DNA of 64,000 nt from Capsicum annuum. Taxonomy: Eukaryota > Streptophyta > Magnoliopsida > Solanales > Solanaceae. Below, piece after piece: positions 45,849 through 57,899 of the stretch. The stretch is taken from the NCBI RefSeq assembly GCF_002878395.1, contig NC_061118.1, positions 1,892,513-1,956,512 of the forward strand, written 5' to 3'. The translations under genes and the position numbers were made by a program. Each line of letters begins with the position of its first letter. Positions within the stretch are counted from its first letter, which is position 1. The notes below the pieces were generated by a model, which was not told the DNA's origin, made no database searches, and saw nothing but the letters and a program-made list of their open reading frames with translations.

Positions 45849-48701
45849 TGTAACAGCCCGTATTTTGATTGTAAATGTTTTACGTATTTGGAACTTGATA
45901 TAGTTGTGTGGTATAGATAATGGATGGGATTTATAATATAATTACTGATGGTGTACATGGGATTCTAAATAATGCCCATACGTTTTAATAAGATGCGACA
46001 AAGTTAACATCGATATAACTATTGCGCTTGAAATGAAATGCTAATATTTAAATCTAATGTTTAAAGTGACCAAGTGTATACAAGTTTTGAGTACGATTAA
46101 AGACATTAGAGACTAAAAATAGATTAATTGTTTAAGGTGCTTTCTTGACTTAATTAAGCTAGTAGGTGGGAAACCTACTAGAGAAATTTGGACCAAGTTA
46201 ATGGCCTCAAGGCTATGGATCAGATTTGGCCCTATATTAATGTACTCATTTAGGCTCAAACTATGTAAAAGAGGATGAAAATAGAGAAAAGGACCACTAC
46301 TTAAATCAACAATGACCAATTTAATTAAGCCCAACTAAGAAATTAAGTAAGTAGGCGCATCACCTACTTAGACCTTTTGAGCACCTTGAACTCCTTAAAT
46401 TGGTGCATCACCTACTTAAACTAATTTGACAAATTTTGAGGTCCAAAATGCAGCTAAAGAGGTGGACAAAATAAGGCCTTTATAAGGCCAAGTAGCTGGT
46501 CATTTTATTTTATTTCTAAGTCACAAAAAGGATTATATTTAACAAATTCTCTCCACTTTCTCTAAAGCAACAAGGACCAACCCTATTTTCTTTCTAGGGT
46601 TCTTGAAGAAACCCAAACCTTTGCAAGCTAAGGTAAGTTAAAACACTTAAGGTTTAGCATAAATATTTCATGGAAGATTAGGGAAACATGCTATAACTAC
46701 TTAATTTTAAATATACAATAGATTATAGAATAAGTTACCCATTTACTTTTCTTTGTTATTAAGAGATCTCTTTTATTCTTTGGTTTAAAGTATGAAGGAA
46801 AGTTGAAGTTCTTTAAGAGTTTAAATTAAAAGGGAAAGTTTCAGGAAATTGATGAAAGGTGACTACTTCATTTTGTCCTTCTTATAGATGAATTTGGGAG
46901 AGAATTACAGGTGTGGTGTTATTGAGAACTCAAGGGAGGATGAGTTTGTTCTTTGGTTGCTGCGACAAAGGTAAGTTGGGGTTGTTTTGTGGACTGTTTC
47001 ATGTATATTTATTGGAGAGTATTGGGATGATTTTGGAAAAGGTGTTACTATTTTATATTAAAATATAGAAGAAGGGTGTGGTGGTACACCACCGAGCTAA
47101 TTGTTGTATATATTTATTGCCCAATCTGTTTTATGTATTATTTGGAGGGGTAATGATGCTAAAGTAGTTTTGAGAAATATTACAAGAGTCGGTATGGTAT
47201 ATGGATATAATTGGAGAAGAAAAGGGTTAAAATAACATCCTTGGTCTATAAATTAAGGGCTTACTGCCCAGCAACTATTTTGGTAAAGTTAAGTAGCCCA
47301 ATGTGTCGGTTAGTTACAAATACTAGTTTTCCATATACTTTATTGTAGATAAGCAATCCTAAAGGAAGGAAATTAAATTTGGTTCACATCAGATTTATAT
47401 GACCAGTTATGTAAGGCATACTCTATTTTGCACTCTTTGGCATGAAATCGGACACTTGTCCCATCAAGTAAGCTTCCAAAGTTGTCCTATAGAAAGTGAT
47501 ACATAATAGTAGCATATGATATCCCATGTAGCTAATGACCTTTTTCCCACTCTCTAACGTGTTAAGACATCTCTAAAGAGGCTTATTATTAGGCCTGCAG
47601 GTCTATTTTTATCAGGAAATTTTAGGAGTTCTCCATGTAGTCAAATAAGACCCATGTGTTATTTTCATCTCCTAAACACTTCATTTGTGCGCCATCATCT
47701 CCCTACCTCATTTTTGTTGCATTAAGTGACCATTTACATGTCTCTAATTAGTATATTATTGTTTCAAGGTACCATAATGTTATGACTACCAAAGTAACAT
47801 CTCAAAGACTTAGTAAACTATGTAACGCAAATCAGAATTGAACGGGTGGTAGCTCAGGGGCATAAGCCTAGCATAGGATGATCACGATACATTTATATGT
47901 TGGTGGTAGATTAGGGGTTTAAGCCTATCATGGACTGATCCCAATGTTTATATATGAGTGGCAGCTCAAGGGCGTAAGCCTAGCATGGGCCGATACTGAT
48001 TTGTCAATTTACCACTGATCTTCTGGTCATTTGTATCATATGTCTTACAAAGATTATGAAGTAACAAAGATAAAAATGAAGAAAATAATGTAATGTACCT
48101 GAACCTTCAAGTATATATAAAGGTGGCCTACTATCACTATTTGTACACTTGTATCTGATTTCCATTGTCCTCCTTTATTATGTGTGGTTACTTTCAGCCT
48201 TACATATTCCGTACATATTTTCATACTGACTCCCCTTATGGGGGGACCTGTATTTCATGGTAGAGGCATAGGTGCTTCAGATAATACACCTTCTCAGTAG
48301 GAGCCCAGGATATCCAGCAGCTATTGGTGAGCTCTAGATTGATTCGGGGCTTTTTGGATCTGTTTTATATATTTTTGTATTATACAGTAGTTAAGAGTAC
48401 GGCAGGGGTTAATCCCAACCTTAACTAAGTGTCTATGTATCTTTTACAGGCTTTGTAGACCAATGTAAATTTAAGTTTGATAGTGTCTTGTCCCTTAGAT
48501 GTTATGGTTCCAACGGCTAAGTCTGGTATATATAGTTTTGGGCTTGTCGTTTATTTTTGTATCAATGCATTATATCTATGTATGGAAAAAACTTTGGTTA
48601 TTATAGTTACATGCATGAGAAGTACTATGTTATGGATGTGTTCTTTCGGGCCTTTATGGCTACGGGTGCCTATCCGCCCTAATAAGATTTGAGGCGTGAC
48701 A
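45849..48701 (+). mobile_element. Element C LTR 3 (2.85 kb)
   Basis: From TGTAACAGCCCGTATTTTG to GAGGCGTGACA, aligned with LTR 1 and 2 over the full length. It is followed by ACATG (48702-48706), matching ACAGG at 30091-30095 in four of five bases, so the three-LTR unit has one pair of target duplicates. Confidence 0.93.
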
Positions 48702-49889
48702 ACATGCACCTAATTTGCCTTAGAAGAAACCTTACCATCATGATAGCTTCTAATCATGTACCCTGGATGACCATAGTTGAATAACTTGTCATTTTCTTTA
48801 TCATATTAACCCTGATGCAATCGACCATAAAATCTGTAGGGAGGATATGATGGAGTTTAATTGGCCCACTAGCCTAAGATTAGGCACCTTGTTCCCTATA
48901 ATTATCACCATTCTAAAAACGTCTGTCACTAGATGGATTTGGGTAGGGACACTAGTCATCGAGTTAAACCCAAATTTTCCCTACTTCTTCTTAGGACACT
49001 TCCCACCATCCCTGCAACTTTACTATTGGCCACCACCCTGCTCAGAAAATCTGAACTTCTTACTCTCTCTCCCCAATCTTTGTCTGTTTCTTCTTCTCTT
49101 CCTCAACCTACTTTATGTACACAACCAGCCTAGAAATATCTATGTCCTTGATTAACAAGGTAGCCTTACTATCTAAAGTCAAGTCTCAAGACAATCTGGA
49201 AGCAAACTTCCATATTCTAGCTCTCATGCTAGAAACCAACTCCGGAGCATACCAAGATAACTGGTGAAACTTTAAGGCATACTCCTTAACTGACATCTTG
49301 TCTTTCTTCAGGTTAACAAACTCTTTCGTATTTGATTCCCTCAAATCCTAAGGAAAGAAGCGGTTTAGAAAAAGCACTAGAGAAATCATCCCACGAGACT
49401 GACTCAACATCATCACCCCTTTACTGTTTCCATTCCTCATACCATTAGTATGCTACATCTTTTAGTTAGTAGGCAGTAAATTCAACACCCTCCACACTAG
49501 TAGTATGCATAACATGAAAGATCTTTTCTATCTCATCTGAAAAAGATTGAGGATCCTCCTCTACCTTAATACCAGTGATCATAGAAAAGTTCAACCTCAT
49601 AGTTGGCCAACCCTTGTGGTATTAGAAGATGGAGTAATAGAAGCACCACGCTTATCCTGAGAAGTTACCAACTGTACTAGTATATGAATAACTGATAAAA
49701 CTCGGTATTTATCACATTAGACTGAGGAAGTTGAGAAGGACTAGAGGGAACCGGTGGAACTCGAGGAAGACAATTAGGATTTGGACCCTTAGATCGGGAG
49801 TGGACCCCATAAGTAGAATGAGTCCCATCAATATTTTCCTTGGGTAGGACAGAGGTATTTCTTTTAGCTTCGGATGATCGAGGAGGCAT
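48702..49889 (-). pseudogene. Element B gag (N-terminal and capsid part)
   Basis: ATG at 49887-49889 starts MPPRSSEAKRNTSVLPKENI, with a Ser/Pro-rich continuation to 49677. After a break the capsid reads ITGIKVEEDPQSFSDEIEKI, VEGVEFTAY, LKDVAYxWYEEWK and VSWDDFSSAF on the minus strand (49280-49600). It ends at the insertion of C, and the last part of gag with the protease is at 29401-30090. The plus-strand frames at 48847-49155 are antisense shadows. Confidence 0.85.
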
Positions 49890-50103
49890 AATCTAAAATG
49901 CAAACAAATAGAAATTAGAGAAGATCTCAGGACCTTAGACTCTACAGCTTGAAAACTAAACATAACAAAGAGAAACATTCCTAAATGCCTCGTAGCTACT
50001 CCCTTATGAGTGTGAAATGCTAGACACCATTAAACGAGACTCGACTCAACATGACTTTGTCAGACACCCAATTAACCATGAACCTAGGGCTATAATACCA
50101 ATC
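49890..50103 (-). promoter_or_regulatory. Element B leader and primer-binding site
   Basis: Minus strand TTGGTATTATAGCCCTAGG (about 50082-50100) is a tRNA-Met type primer site, slightly decayed, next to the LTR end. The leader runs to gag. Confidence 0.78.
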
Positions 50104-52190
50104 TAACATTAACCAAACTAGGTCCTAGTCATTTCGGGCATCTCTAGTCCAACCAGAATCGAAGACCACCCCCGATACCTAACCATAACTGCCCCACACC
50201 CTATGTTGGATGAATTCTGAATATATAACAAAATGAAACAAGAATAATTTAAAGACATTGACTAAATTGTATAATCATAATCTAACAACCTTAATCAAAT
50301 ATCCAATCGGTGCCAACCCCAATGCCAATACTAATACCAAGGCTGACACGAACATCGACACCGCCCATGCCCATAGTTGTCTGACAAAGCCTCAATCCAA
50401 AATCAGTAACATCAGGTCGGGACATGCCCTCGACTATAGCCAAAACCAAACCACAAAAATAGAAAAATAAAAGAAGTCGATAGCATAAAATGGAGCCTTA
50501 CAGAGTATGGAAGCTCATCACTTCACTCTGACTCAATGTTGTCCCCGAATCCAAGTCACTGAGTAAGAAGAACGATAGTATGGCCATCTCCTTCATCATG
50601 TGGGGATACAATTCTTGAAGATGGTTAGTGGAGTGAACGCTATCATGTTCTTAGGGATAAAGATAAAATAATGCCATCATTCAAAACCAAAGTAAATTAT
50701 CATATACAATCACATAGCTACATATATGTATCATGTTGGGATAGAGAACCAGGTTTAGTATACATTTAAAACTTTAACCTGGGTTGAGTAGCTTAATCAT
50801 CCTAAAACTACCCATGGGCTATATGGGTTCATCTCCTCCTGCTGAAAGGGATCCCGTGCTTGTTATTCATATGATTAGATAAAAGAACCTAAGATAACTA
50901 GTATATTTCCCAAAATATAAAGTGTGACATCATGCACATGGTCAGCAAGACCACTCTCACTTCAGTAAATATGAATTTCCAGTGTCGATCCCCGCGGGAT
51001 CCCTACTTTCTATGTCTTTGATACTCGACCCTTCTTATGCCTATATTAAAACCATTTACATATTCAAACCATTTAACAAGGAGTCTTTTGTTTATGCATT
51101 AACCGTTGGTATTGTCATACAACAATTAGAGCTTGCAAGTCTATCCTTTTATGCCATACCAAAACCATTAAACCAATTTGACTCCTAAGTTTCCAATTAA
51201 ACTAAAACCACGTCAATCAAGGCCTTTCAATAATAGTCAAACTATGTGAAAAAACTATTCTCACTGGCATTTTTACAAACAGATTGAGGGCACATATGTT
51301 TCAAAACCATAACCAAGTAATTTGGGGGAATCCATAATACCCCAAAATCCATTTACCATTAACATGCATCCCACAATATAAAAATCATACTAAAAGCATG
51401 AGAGAAAACATAATTAAACCATGAGAAACATTATTCAACCATGAACATCCAAAAACCCCAACCATTATTTCAAACTATAATAATATCATAAAAATCACAC
51501 AGTAAAACACATGCTCTTATTAATATAACAATGAGGAAGAAGTAACATTCCTTAGACACCAAGAAAGGTGAAAATAAACCATCCTTGAAAGCCTTAATTG
51601 ATTATCTTGAAGAAACCCTAGCCTTTTTCTTGAGAGAGTTGAGAGAGATTTTAAGAGTGTTTTAATCTTGCTAACTATGGAAAGAATGACTAATAAGAGT
51701 TATAAGACATGGGCTCTTAAGGACTTACGGAAGGAAATGTCTAAAATACCCTCAGCTTAAAAGTTATGGAATACTCACAGGTGGGTACGACTTTACCCTC
51801 TAACTCATCACCATATCAAACGACTAGTATAATTAAGTTGTCACCAGAATAGAAAGTTGGACACCATATTCTATCCATTATATGACTCCCTTGACCAACT
51901 TATCACTAGACCATACAACTAGTACCATCAAGTCGTATCTATGGGAGAACATTAATGGCTAGACACTAGATAACATACGATTGGACCCTAAACCTCTCAT
52001 CATAAGACTATACGACCCGTATGGAGTCTCGCATAACTAGGACAAAACCTGTCTAGCAAATTAATTACCAATATATGATTAGGGTCCCTAGACCCATACC
52101 CATACCATATGAATCATATGGTGAGTTGTTACAAGGATAGTAAGCTCAAAGCTCAGGAACTTTCCAAGGGACAAAACGTAGGGTGTTTCA
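50104..52190 (-). mobile_element. Element B 5' LTR (2.09 kb)
   Basis: Left end TAACATTAACC corresponds to TGACACGACC of the sister LTR; right end is GGGTGTTTCA. Matches the 3' LTR throughout with scattered substitutions and small gaps, and lacks a piece near 51225 present at about 25370-25430. Confidence 0.9.
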
Positions 52191-53957
52191 CCAGTACTAC
52201 TAATGAATACGTTTGAGCTGGCTAAGGGCAATCGAGGAATTGAGTGTTGGAACCTATATTGTGAAATCAATATAGCACAAAAGAGAGCATGATGATAGTA
52301 CTTTAAATATATTGGTACGTGATATAGGGGATAACTAAAATACTTGCAGAGACTAAACATGGATGTATGAATATGTAAAAAGAATGCAACACCAAGTAAA
52401 ACATGAACTGAGATAATTTGTATAACATGAGTAGTTGAATGTATGAAAATTGTATCCTTGATCATGCAAACTTGATATGATATAGTTTGATTAGTGAACT
52501 AAGACTGTGGGAGCTAACTTCAACCGACATGACCCAATTTGAGCTATTGGGGTCTAACCTGTAACCTAGTTGAAAAGGTGTTGGTACCTTGTCAAGGGTC
52601 CAATACATAACTAATGATACAAATCCACGAGGCTGATATCCCGAAGGATAGGGGTGTTATGCCTCTACTGAAGGGGGACCCCTCATAATCTACGATGGCA
52701 CCAAAGGTCTATAACTTAGGGACTACTACTAAAGACTCATGCTTTACTGATGGGGGAGTCGTCCTCCCAGCGTTCACTCGATGCTAAGTGTTACTCCCAA
52801 CTCATTAACACTGGTACTATTATTTGTTTAACATGACATAGTACTGTACTAATAAGTGCTCGGCATGGACATGATTATCTGAATATGATAATAAAATCAT
52901 AGTCTTACTGCCTTGTTACCTGGAAATGGAAACATGTAAAACACATAGGTATCGGGTGTTCACAACCCTCTAGCATAAATTACACTTTAAATATGAAAAT
53001 ATCATTTAAAATAATAGTAGGAAGTCATGATTCAGAGACCCAAACATAGAATATTTCACTAAACTAACGGAAGCCATGATTTTTAGGTATGGGGATACAT
53101 TAAACTTAGGAGGATAAGATGATCACGTGGTTTAATTCATGTATTGGTAAGTTAACATGATTTCAACTATACATAACATGAGTGATTGGAATTTGATGCA
53201 TAATGTGCATAATTCACATGGGGAAACTTATTGACATGGCTTGAATTCAGAACTACTAAGAAAACAAAGATTAAATTCATAATTAACATTGATATTTTTA
53301 TAAAAGATGATAAGAAATTCATACTTGAACTAAAAAGGATTTTGGGACTCAATGGGTGGAAGGAACCTATTGATGAATAACCCACATACCTTAGTTAGTT
53401 GAATTCTTAAACAAGAAGCTTGGAATTAGAACTTGAATGCTTGAATCCTTAAAGAGAAACTCGAATTTTTACATTTTTAGGAAAGGGGTGAATTTCGGTA
53501 TGATAACTAATGGAGAATGGGGCAATTGATGCCCCTCTTAAGGTTTTAATTTGTCAATTTGGTGTTTGGGGTGAGGTATAAAGACCAAAATGCGTCTTGG
53601 ACCCTTGATTAAAAATGTTAGAAAATACAGCCTTCGTAGCACGGAGGCTATCGCAGAGATCCAGCCTCTGTGACAAGTCCAAAATGCGGTGGCATTTGTC
53701 CTCTAAGGTCGAAAAATATCCCAAACCTATTCCAAAAATTCAAAAAATTTCCCAAATGACCCTTGTAACACCCCTAACCATATGTCAACTCATAAATCAA
53801 TGTTTCGGACACGGGAAGTCCAAAAATAAAATGTTCGCTTTCTTGGGGTCTTAAAATGGCTAAGTATATTGTACTTAGTGTGAAATTAATGCCTTAGACC
53901 TATGTAAACATGCGTCTAGAAGATGGAAATGTGTCTAGAATCTTGTAGGGTATTATA
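52191..53957 (-). mobile_element. Element A 5' LTR, right part
   Basis: Starts CCAGTACTACTAATGAA, matching CCACTACTACTGTTTAA at 17107 in the uninterrupted LTR, and follows it (TTGAGCTGGCTAAGGGxxAT, ATAGGTATCGGGTGTTCA, CTTAGTTxGTTGAATT) to GGGTATTATA, a decayed GGGTGTTACA. The 125-codon minus-strand frame at 52088-52465 spans the B/A LTR junction and is not a gene. Confidence 0.88.
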
Positions 53958-54300
53958 GACGGGCATGGCTAACGTAATGGTCTTGGCAAAACAATCTAAG
54001 ATCGTATGATAGGGGATAACCAGTCCATGCCAGAATCACATCAAAATCTACCATATCTAATACAATAAGATCAACATGAGTAACAAACTACTGAATAGTC
54101 ACAAAACATGATCTATATACCCGATCCACTACTGAAGAATCACCCATAAAAGTAGATACACATAATGGCATGGATAAAAAATATCCAGACAACCTTAACC
54201 ACGGTGCATAATAAACTGACATATAGGAATAAGTAGATCCTAGATCAAATAAAGAAAAAAAAGGTTGATGGCACACTGATATCATACCTGTGATAACAAC
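53958..54300 (-). pseudogene. Element D protease
   Basis: 54088-54285 on the minus strand reads the protease start, with FDLGSTYSYMS as the active site (Asp kept, Leu for Ser/Thr), YAPWLRLSGYFLSMPL and VVDRVYRSC. Beyond a break the DxILGMDWL type segment follows. It ends at GACGG (53958-53962) where A entered; the rest of D is at 14476-16730. Confidence 0.85.
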
Positions 54301-55830
54301 ACTTAAAGACTCTACCTCCAGTCTACTAGGTATAGAATATAAATAACTTTGCCCACCACCTGGCTGGGTGCCTAACCTATCAACTATCCTACCTTTCTAT
54401 GAACCTCCATGAGAACCCTAGGGACCACACCGATGACTTTGAATACCACCTCTAACTAGGGCAGAACTGCCTTAATAGGCTGAACAATCTACCCTGCAAT
54501 CACATCTGCCCCACGATAGGAGCACTTTCTAGAAAAATAGTTGAAGGCCCTACAATCATAGCATGCCCAGGCGCTGCACTTCAACCAAAAGATTCAGCTA
54601 ACCAGTAATAACCATCTCAGCTAAAAAACCTAGAAAATAAACCTCTCCAAGATTGGTCACTACTCTGGCTAGGATAATCACTGTAGATAGATTAACCTCT
54701 AATAATAATATAAAATGCGGCATCAACGGGCCTACTAGACTAACCCTACTTTTCATAGATTAGAGTGGAGGGTACCTACCCTATGAACTACTGTCTCTAA
54801 ATTGTGAGCCACTCTGGCACCCTCGGAAGCTACCCTGGTAACATGGCCTCTTATTGCTGCCTTCTTGGGCCTTATGATTCATCTTCTCTATAATCAGATC
54901 ATAATTAGAAACCTCAATAAATCACTTTCTAGGAGCAACCAAACTCTATGTAACCATGCAATGAGAAAGTCTTAATCCCCAAATAAAACACCAAATTCGC
55001 TCATACTCAGTCAACAATATAGATGTAGAATATCTTTCCAACTTATGAAATAGAGCATTATACTCATGAATAGTCATAGAACACTATTCTAACCTCGAGA
55101 ACTAGTCTCTCAAACAAATTCTAAGGCTATGAGGCATTTACTTCTCCAAAAAGACCTCAACGAACTGAGTCCATATAAATGGGGGAGATCCAACTAGACT
55201 AGAATCAAGATAACCACTCCACCAATTTTGAGCTACCAAATCCAATTGAAAAGAAGTATAGTTAACACCATGAGTCTTAAGTATGCCTAAATTATGGAGT
55301 CTATCCTCACAGGAAACTAAGAATTCATATGCATCCTCGCTTGGTTCCCTATAAAACCTCAACGTTATCAATCTCAAGAACATACCTAAAATCTTTTTCT
55401 CCTCAACAACCATAGCAGCCTGGGAAAATACTAGTTGAACAACCACCAACGCTAGAGAGATATCAACTCTGAAACCTACAGTTATAGGTTGTGCCCCTTC
55501 CATAGAATAACTTTGGTCTGCAAACTGAGCTCCATCGAATGGTGCACTACAAACCAAACCCAAAAGCTGAACCAATGCCTCTCTGAGCAACAATGAAGAA
55601 ATAAACCCTATTAGATCCTTTACTACCCTTAGCCTATCACTGGTTGAGGTAGAAGAATCTCTAGTGTGGAAGCAAGGATAAGGTCTGGTGAAGGCTCTCT
55701 TTCCTAATCTTTAGCTGAGGTGGTATACTTTTCCTAGCCTCATCCTCAAGTTTAACCATGTACTTCGGCAGTATCCCTAGTTATGGACTTGAGGTCCTCA
55801 TCTCTAGTATCAGTAGCTCACGTTCTATCC
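54301..55830 (-). pseudogene. Element D gag
   Basis: ATG at 55828-55830 (MDRT, then a stop, ATDTRDEDLKS). The best stretch is 55138-55593 (151 codons): FYREPSEDAYEFLVSCEDRL, LDLVAQNWWSGYLDSSLVGS and FVEVFLEK, the capsid of a plant gypsy family. Farther on, MTIHEYNALFHKLERYS can be read. The zinc knuckle near 54500-54580 reads CYDCRAFNYFSRKC, where the His ligand is Tyr. Stops are frequent outside the central stretch. Confidence 0.88.
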
Positions 55831-56037
55831 ATCTGTAAAAGAGTAAAACTAAAAGTATCTTAGGAACCAAAGAAGACTCTTAGAATAAAATAAGATAAGG
55901 AAGTGAAGTTCTCCTAAGAATTTCCTATAGCATTCCAAAGATAAGAAATAGACATTATTTTTCTGATTTGTAAGACTCTACTAGACACCAGCTTTTGTAC
56001 CGACAATACTTATGGTACTAGGATTTGATACATATTT
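55831..56037 (-). promoter_or_regulatory. Element D leader and primer-binding site (right copy)
   Basis: Minus strand ATGTATCAAATCCTAGTACC (about 56014-56033) is a strongly decayed tRNA-Met primer site. It corresponds to the better one at 14332-14351. Confidence 0.65.
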
Positions 56038-56090
56038 TTCATGACCCAAATTTCTGAGTCATGACAACACTAACTTTACCTATCATGACC
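56038..56090 (-). mobile_element. Element D right LTR fragment, cut by element G
   Basis: TTTCATGACCCAAATTTCTG and AGTCATGACAACACTAACTT match the D LTR starts at 13264 and 14353. It is interrupted after about 50 bp by the LTR of G; the rest would be to the right of G, outside the window. Confidence 0.7.
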
Positions 56091-57761
56091 TGATGTTTGG
56101 TGTATTTATGCACTTTAGTGTAGTTATCCTAGCTTATTTAGCCTTATTTTGGGTACAATTTGTGTGGTTTATGTGTTAATGATGATATAAATAAGCATCC
56201 AAGTGTTTTATTAGTTGATTAAAATTTTTAAAGGTGTTTTTAAACAAGTTTGGATTCAAATTAATCATTTAGAGTTCAGTCGAGAAAACTAGTTTTACTA
56301 TCTTGAGCTGGGTGTTTGTCTAGTCTATTGCATTGGGTACTAATGTCTTACATGAGTTCCTAAGGGGGTTATTCTGTAATTATGTGGGAAACAACTTGTT
56401 TGTAATGTTCAAGGAGTAATTGAAATAATCCAAGAGTCCAAACATGAGTTAAAGATCAATGTGGGCAAACCTAGTCTTTGCTCGAGGTTTTAGTTCATTG
56501 TTGTGAATGTTGTGTTGTTTTGAGCTCTAATCCCTGATGTGTGATCATGTAAGATGAGTGGAGAGTTGATTTTGAGGATGTACAATGTATACAAAATCTG
56601 GAAATTAAAGGTAAATAGCACCAAAAGGCTTGGGATGGAGAAGAATGGCAGGAGGAAAAGTTGAGTGTTAAAGTTGTAATTCTAGTGAGCCAACGCAAAT
56701 TAGGGGCTGCATGAACCATTCTACACTGGGATAACCAACACCCCATGATTCTATATCCACTTTACTAATCAAGGCATCACGTGTCTTAGTCCATAGGCAG
56801 CCACTAATGTGACACCCACTATATCCCACACACGGCAAAAATTTCCCTCTATAAATCGAACACTTTGCACACTTTGTAAATACCTTGGACAATTTTTTAG
56901 ACGTTCTTGGACTTGGAGAGGGGCTTTTAAACACTTATTTTAGGGTTTATTTCTCTTGACTTTAGCTCTTTAATAGATTTAATCATGTATTCATTGATAA
57001 GGATTATGGTTATGTCGACCAGTGGCTAAATACCCTTTCACGGTGTTAAAGCCAAGAACATGACTATGATTGTGACAAATTAGTTTGGTTTTTTTGGTTT
57101 ATCATATTTGGTTGTTTTTTACCCTTTTTATCATTATCATAAGGATTTGTGACCCTTATAATTCATATATTATTGACCTTGTTATCTCGAGAGTGGGAAT
57201 ATGAAGATAGAACGTGGGGGTAAATAGAGTAGGGTTCTTACTCCTTTATAAAATATGGGTAAAATAAGAGATTTAAATTAGCATCTAGGATAGGTATATA
57301 CCTAGAAGAATTATTTGGTTCACTATTGGATGAAATATAAATGTGTTCAGCTTAGTTCTCACATCCCAGCTCAACGATGTAGTTGTGGGTCTAAGTTAGG
57401 TAGGTGGTTAGAGGTCGGGAGACCATGATCATAAAATCAACCCCGTGAATCAACAACCAAGATAAGTAACTTAACTGATGAATTTCAATAGCATAGTATA
57501 ATTGTTTGTAGATCTTTAGCCCTGGGTCTTAATTCATTGATTATCTCATGTCTATACTTTTACGCACTGTTTACTTTACATTTAGTTTATAACTTTCAAA
57601 ACTCTTTTGGTTATACTTGCACTAATTCAATCTTAATAGTTGAACTAGAATAGGATAGTTATTAATAGAAGTCTCTGAGGGGTCTATATTCGGCTTTAAT
57701 TTAAGGCCACTATTTTACTTGGTGAGACCATGTACACTTGGGTGTGCTCTTGGGCGCAACA
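56091..57761 (+). mobile_element. Element G: Athila-like 5' LTR (1.67 kb)
   Basis: Starts TGATGTTTGGTGTATTTATG and ends GGGCGCAACA, just before an Athila/Tat primer site. It aligns with the reverse complement of the I LTR (59389-61102), e.g. TCATTTAGAGTTCAxxCGAG, GGTGTTTGTCTAGTCTA and GGTTAGAGGTCGGGAGACCA. The first base could also be at 56094. The ORF-like frames on the minus strand (56495-56934) are not genes. Confidence 0.85.
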
Positions 57762-57899
57762 TGTTTTTGGCGCCATTGCCGGGAACTTGTAAATTGAAAA
57801 CTATTTTTGTTTTGGTTTTACCTTTTAGATTTCTTTGGTGCTTCACGCTTGTTCTTTGGTATTGAATTTGAAGAAAATAGGTTGACAAATTAGTAGGTT
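57762..57899 (+). promoter_or_regulatory. Element G primer-binding site and leader
   Basis: TTTTGGCGCCATTGCCGGGA at 57765-57784 is the hallmark primer region of Athila/Tat elements (TGGCGCCGTTGCCGGGGA). The leader continues to the start of gag, for which I find no clear ATG. Confidence 0.9.

Noticed and set aside
48847..49155. 102-codon plus-strand open frame, Leu/Pro-rich
   Set aside because: Antisense to the gag of element B; apparent hydrophobic content comes from the reverse complement of a charged gag region.
52088..52465. 125-codon minus-strand open frame
   Set aside because: It crosses the junction between the LTR of B and the LTR of A, so it cannot be an old gene.
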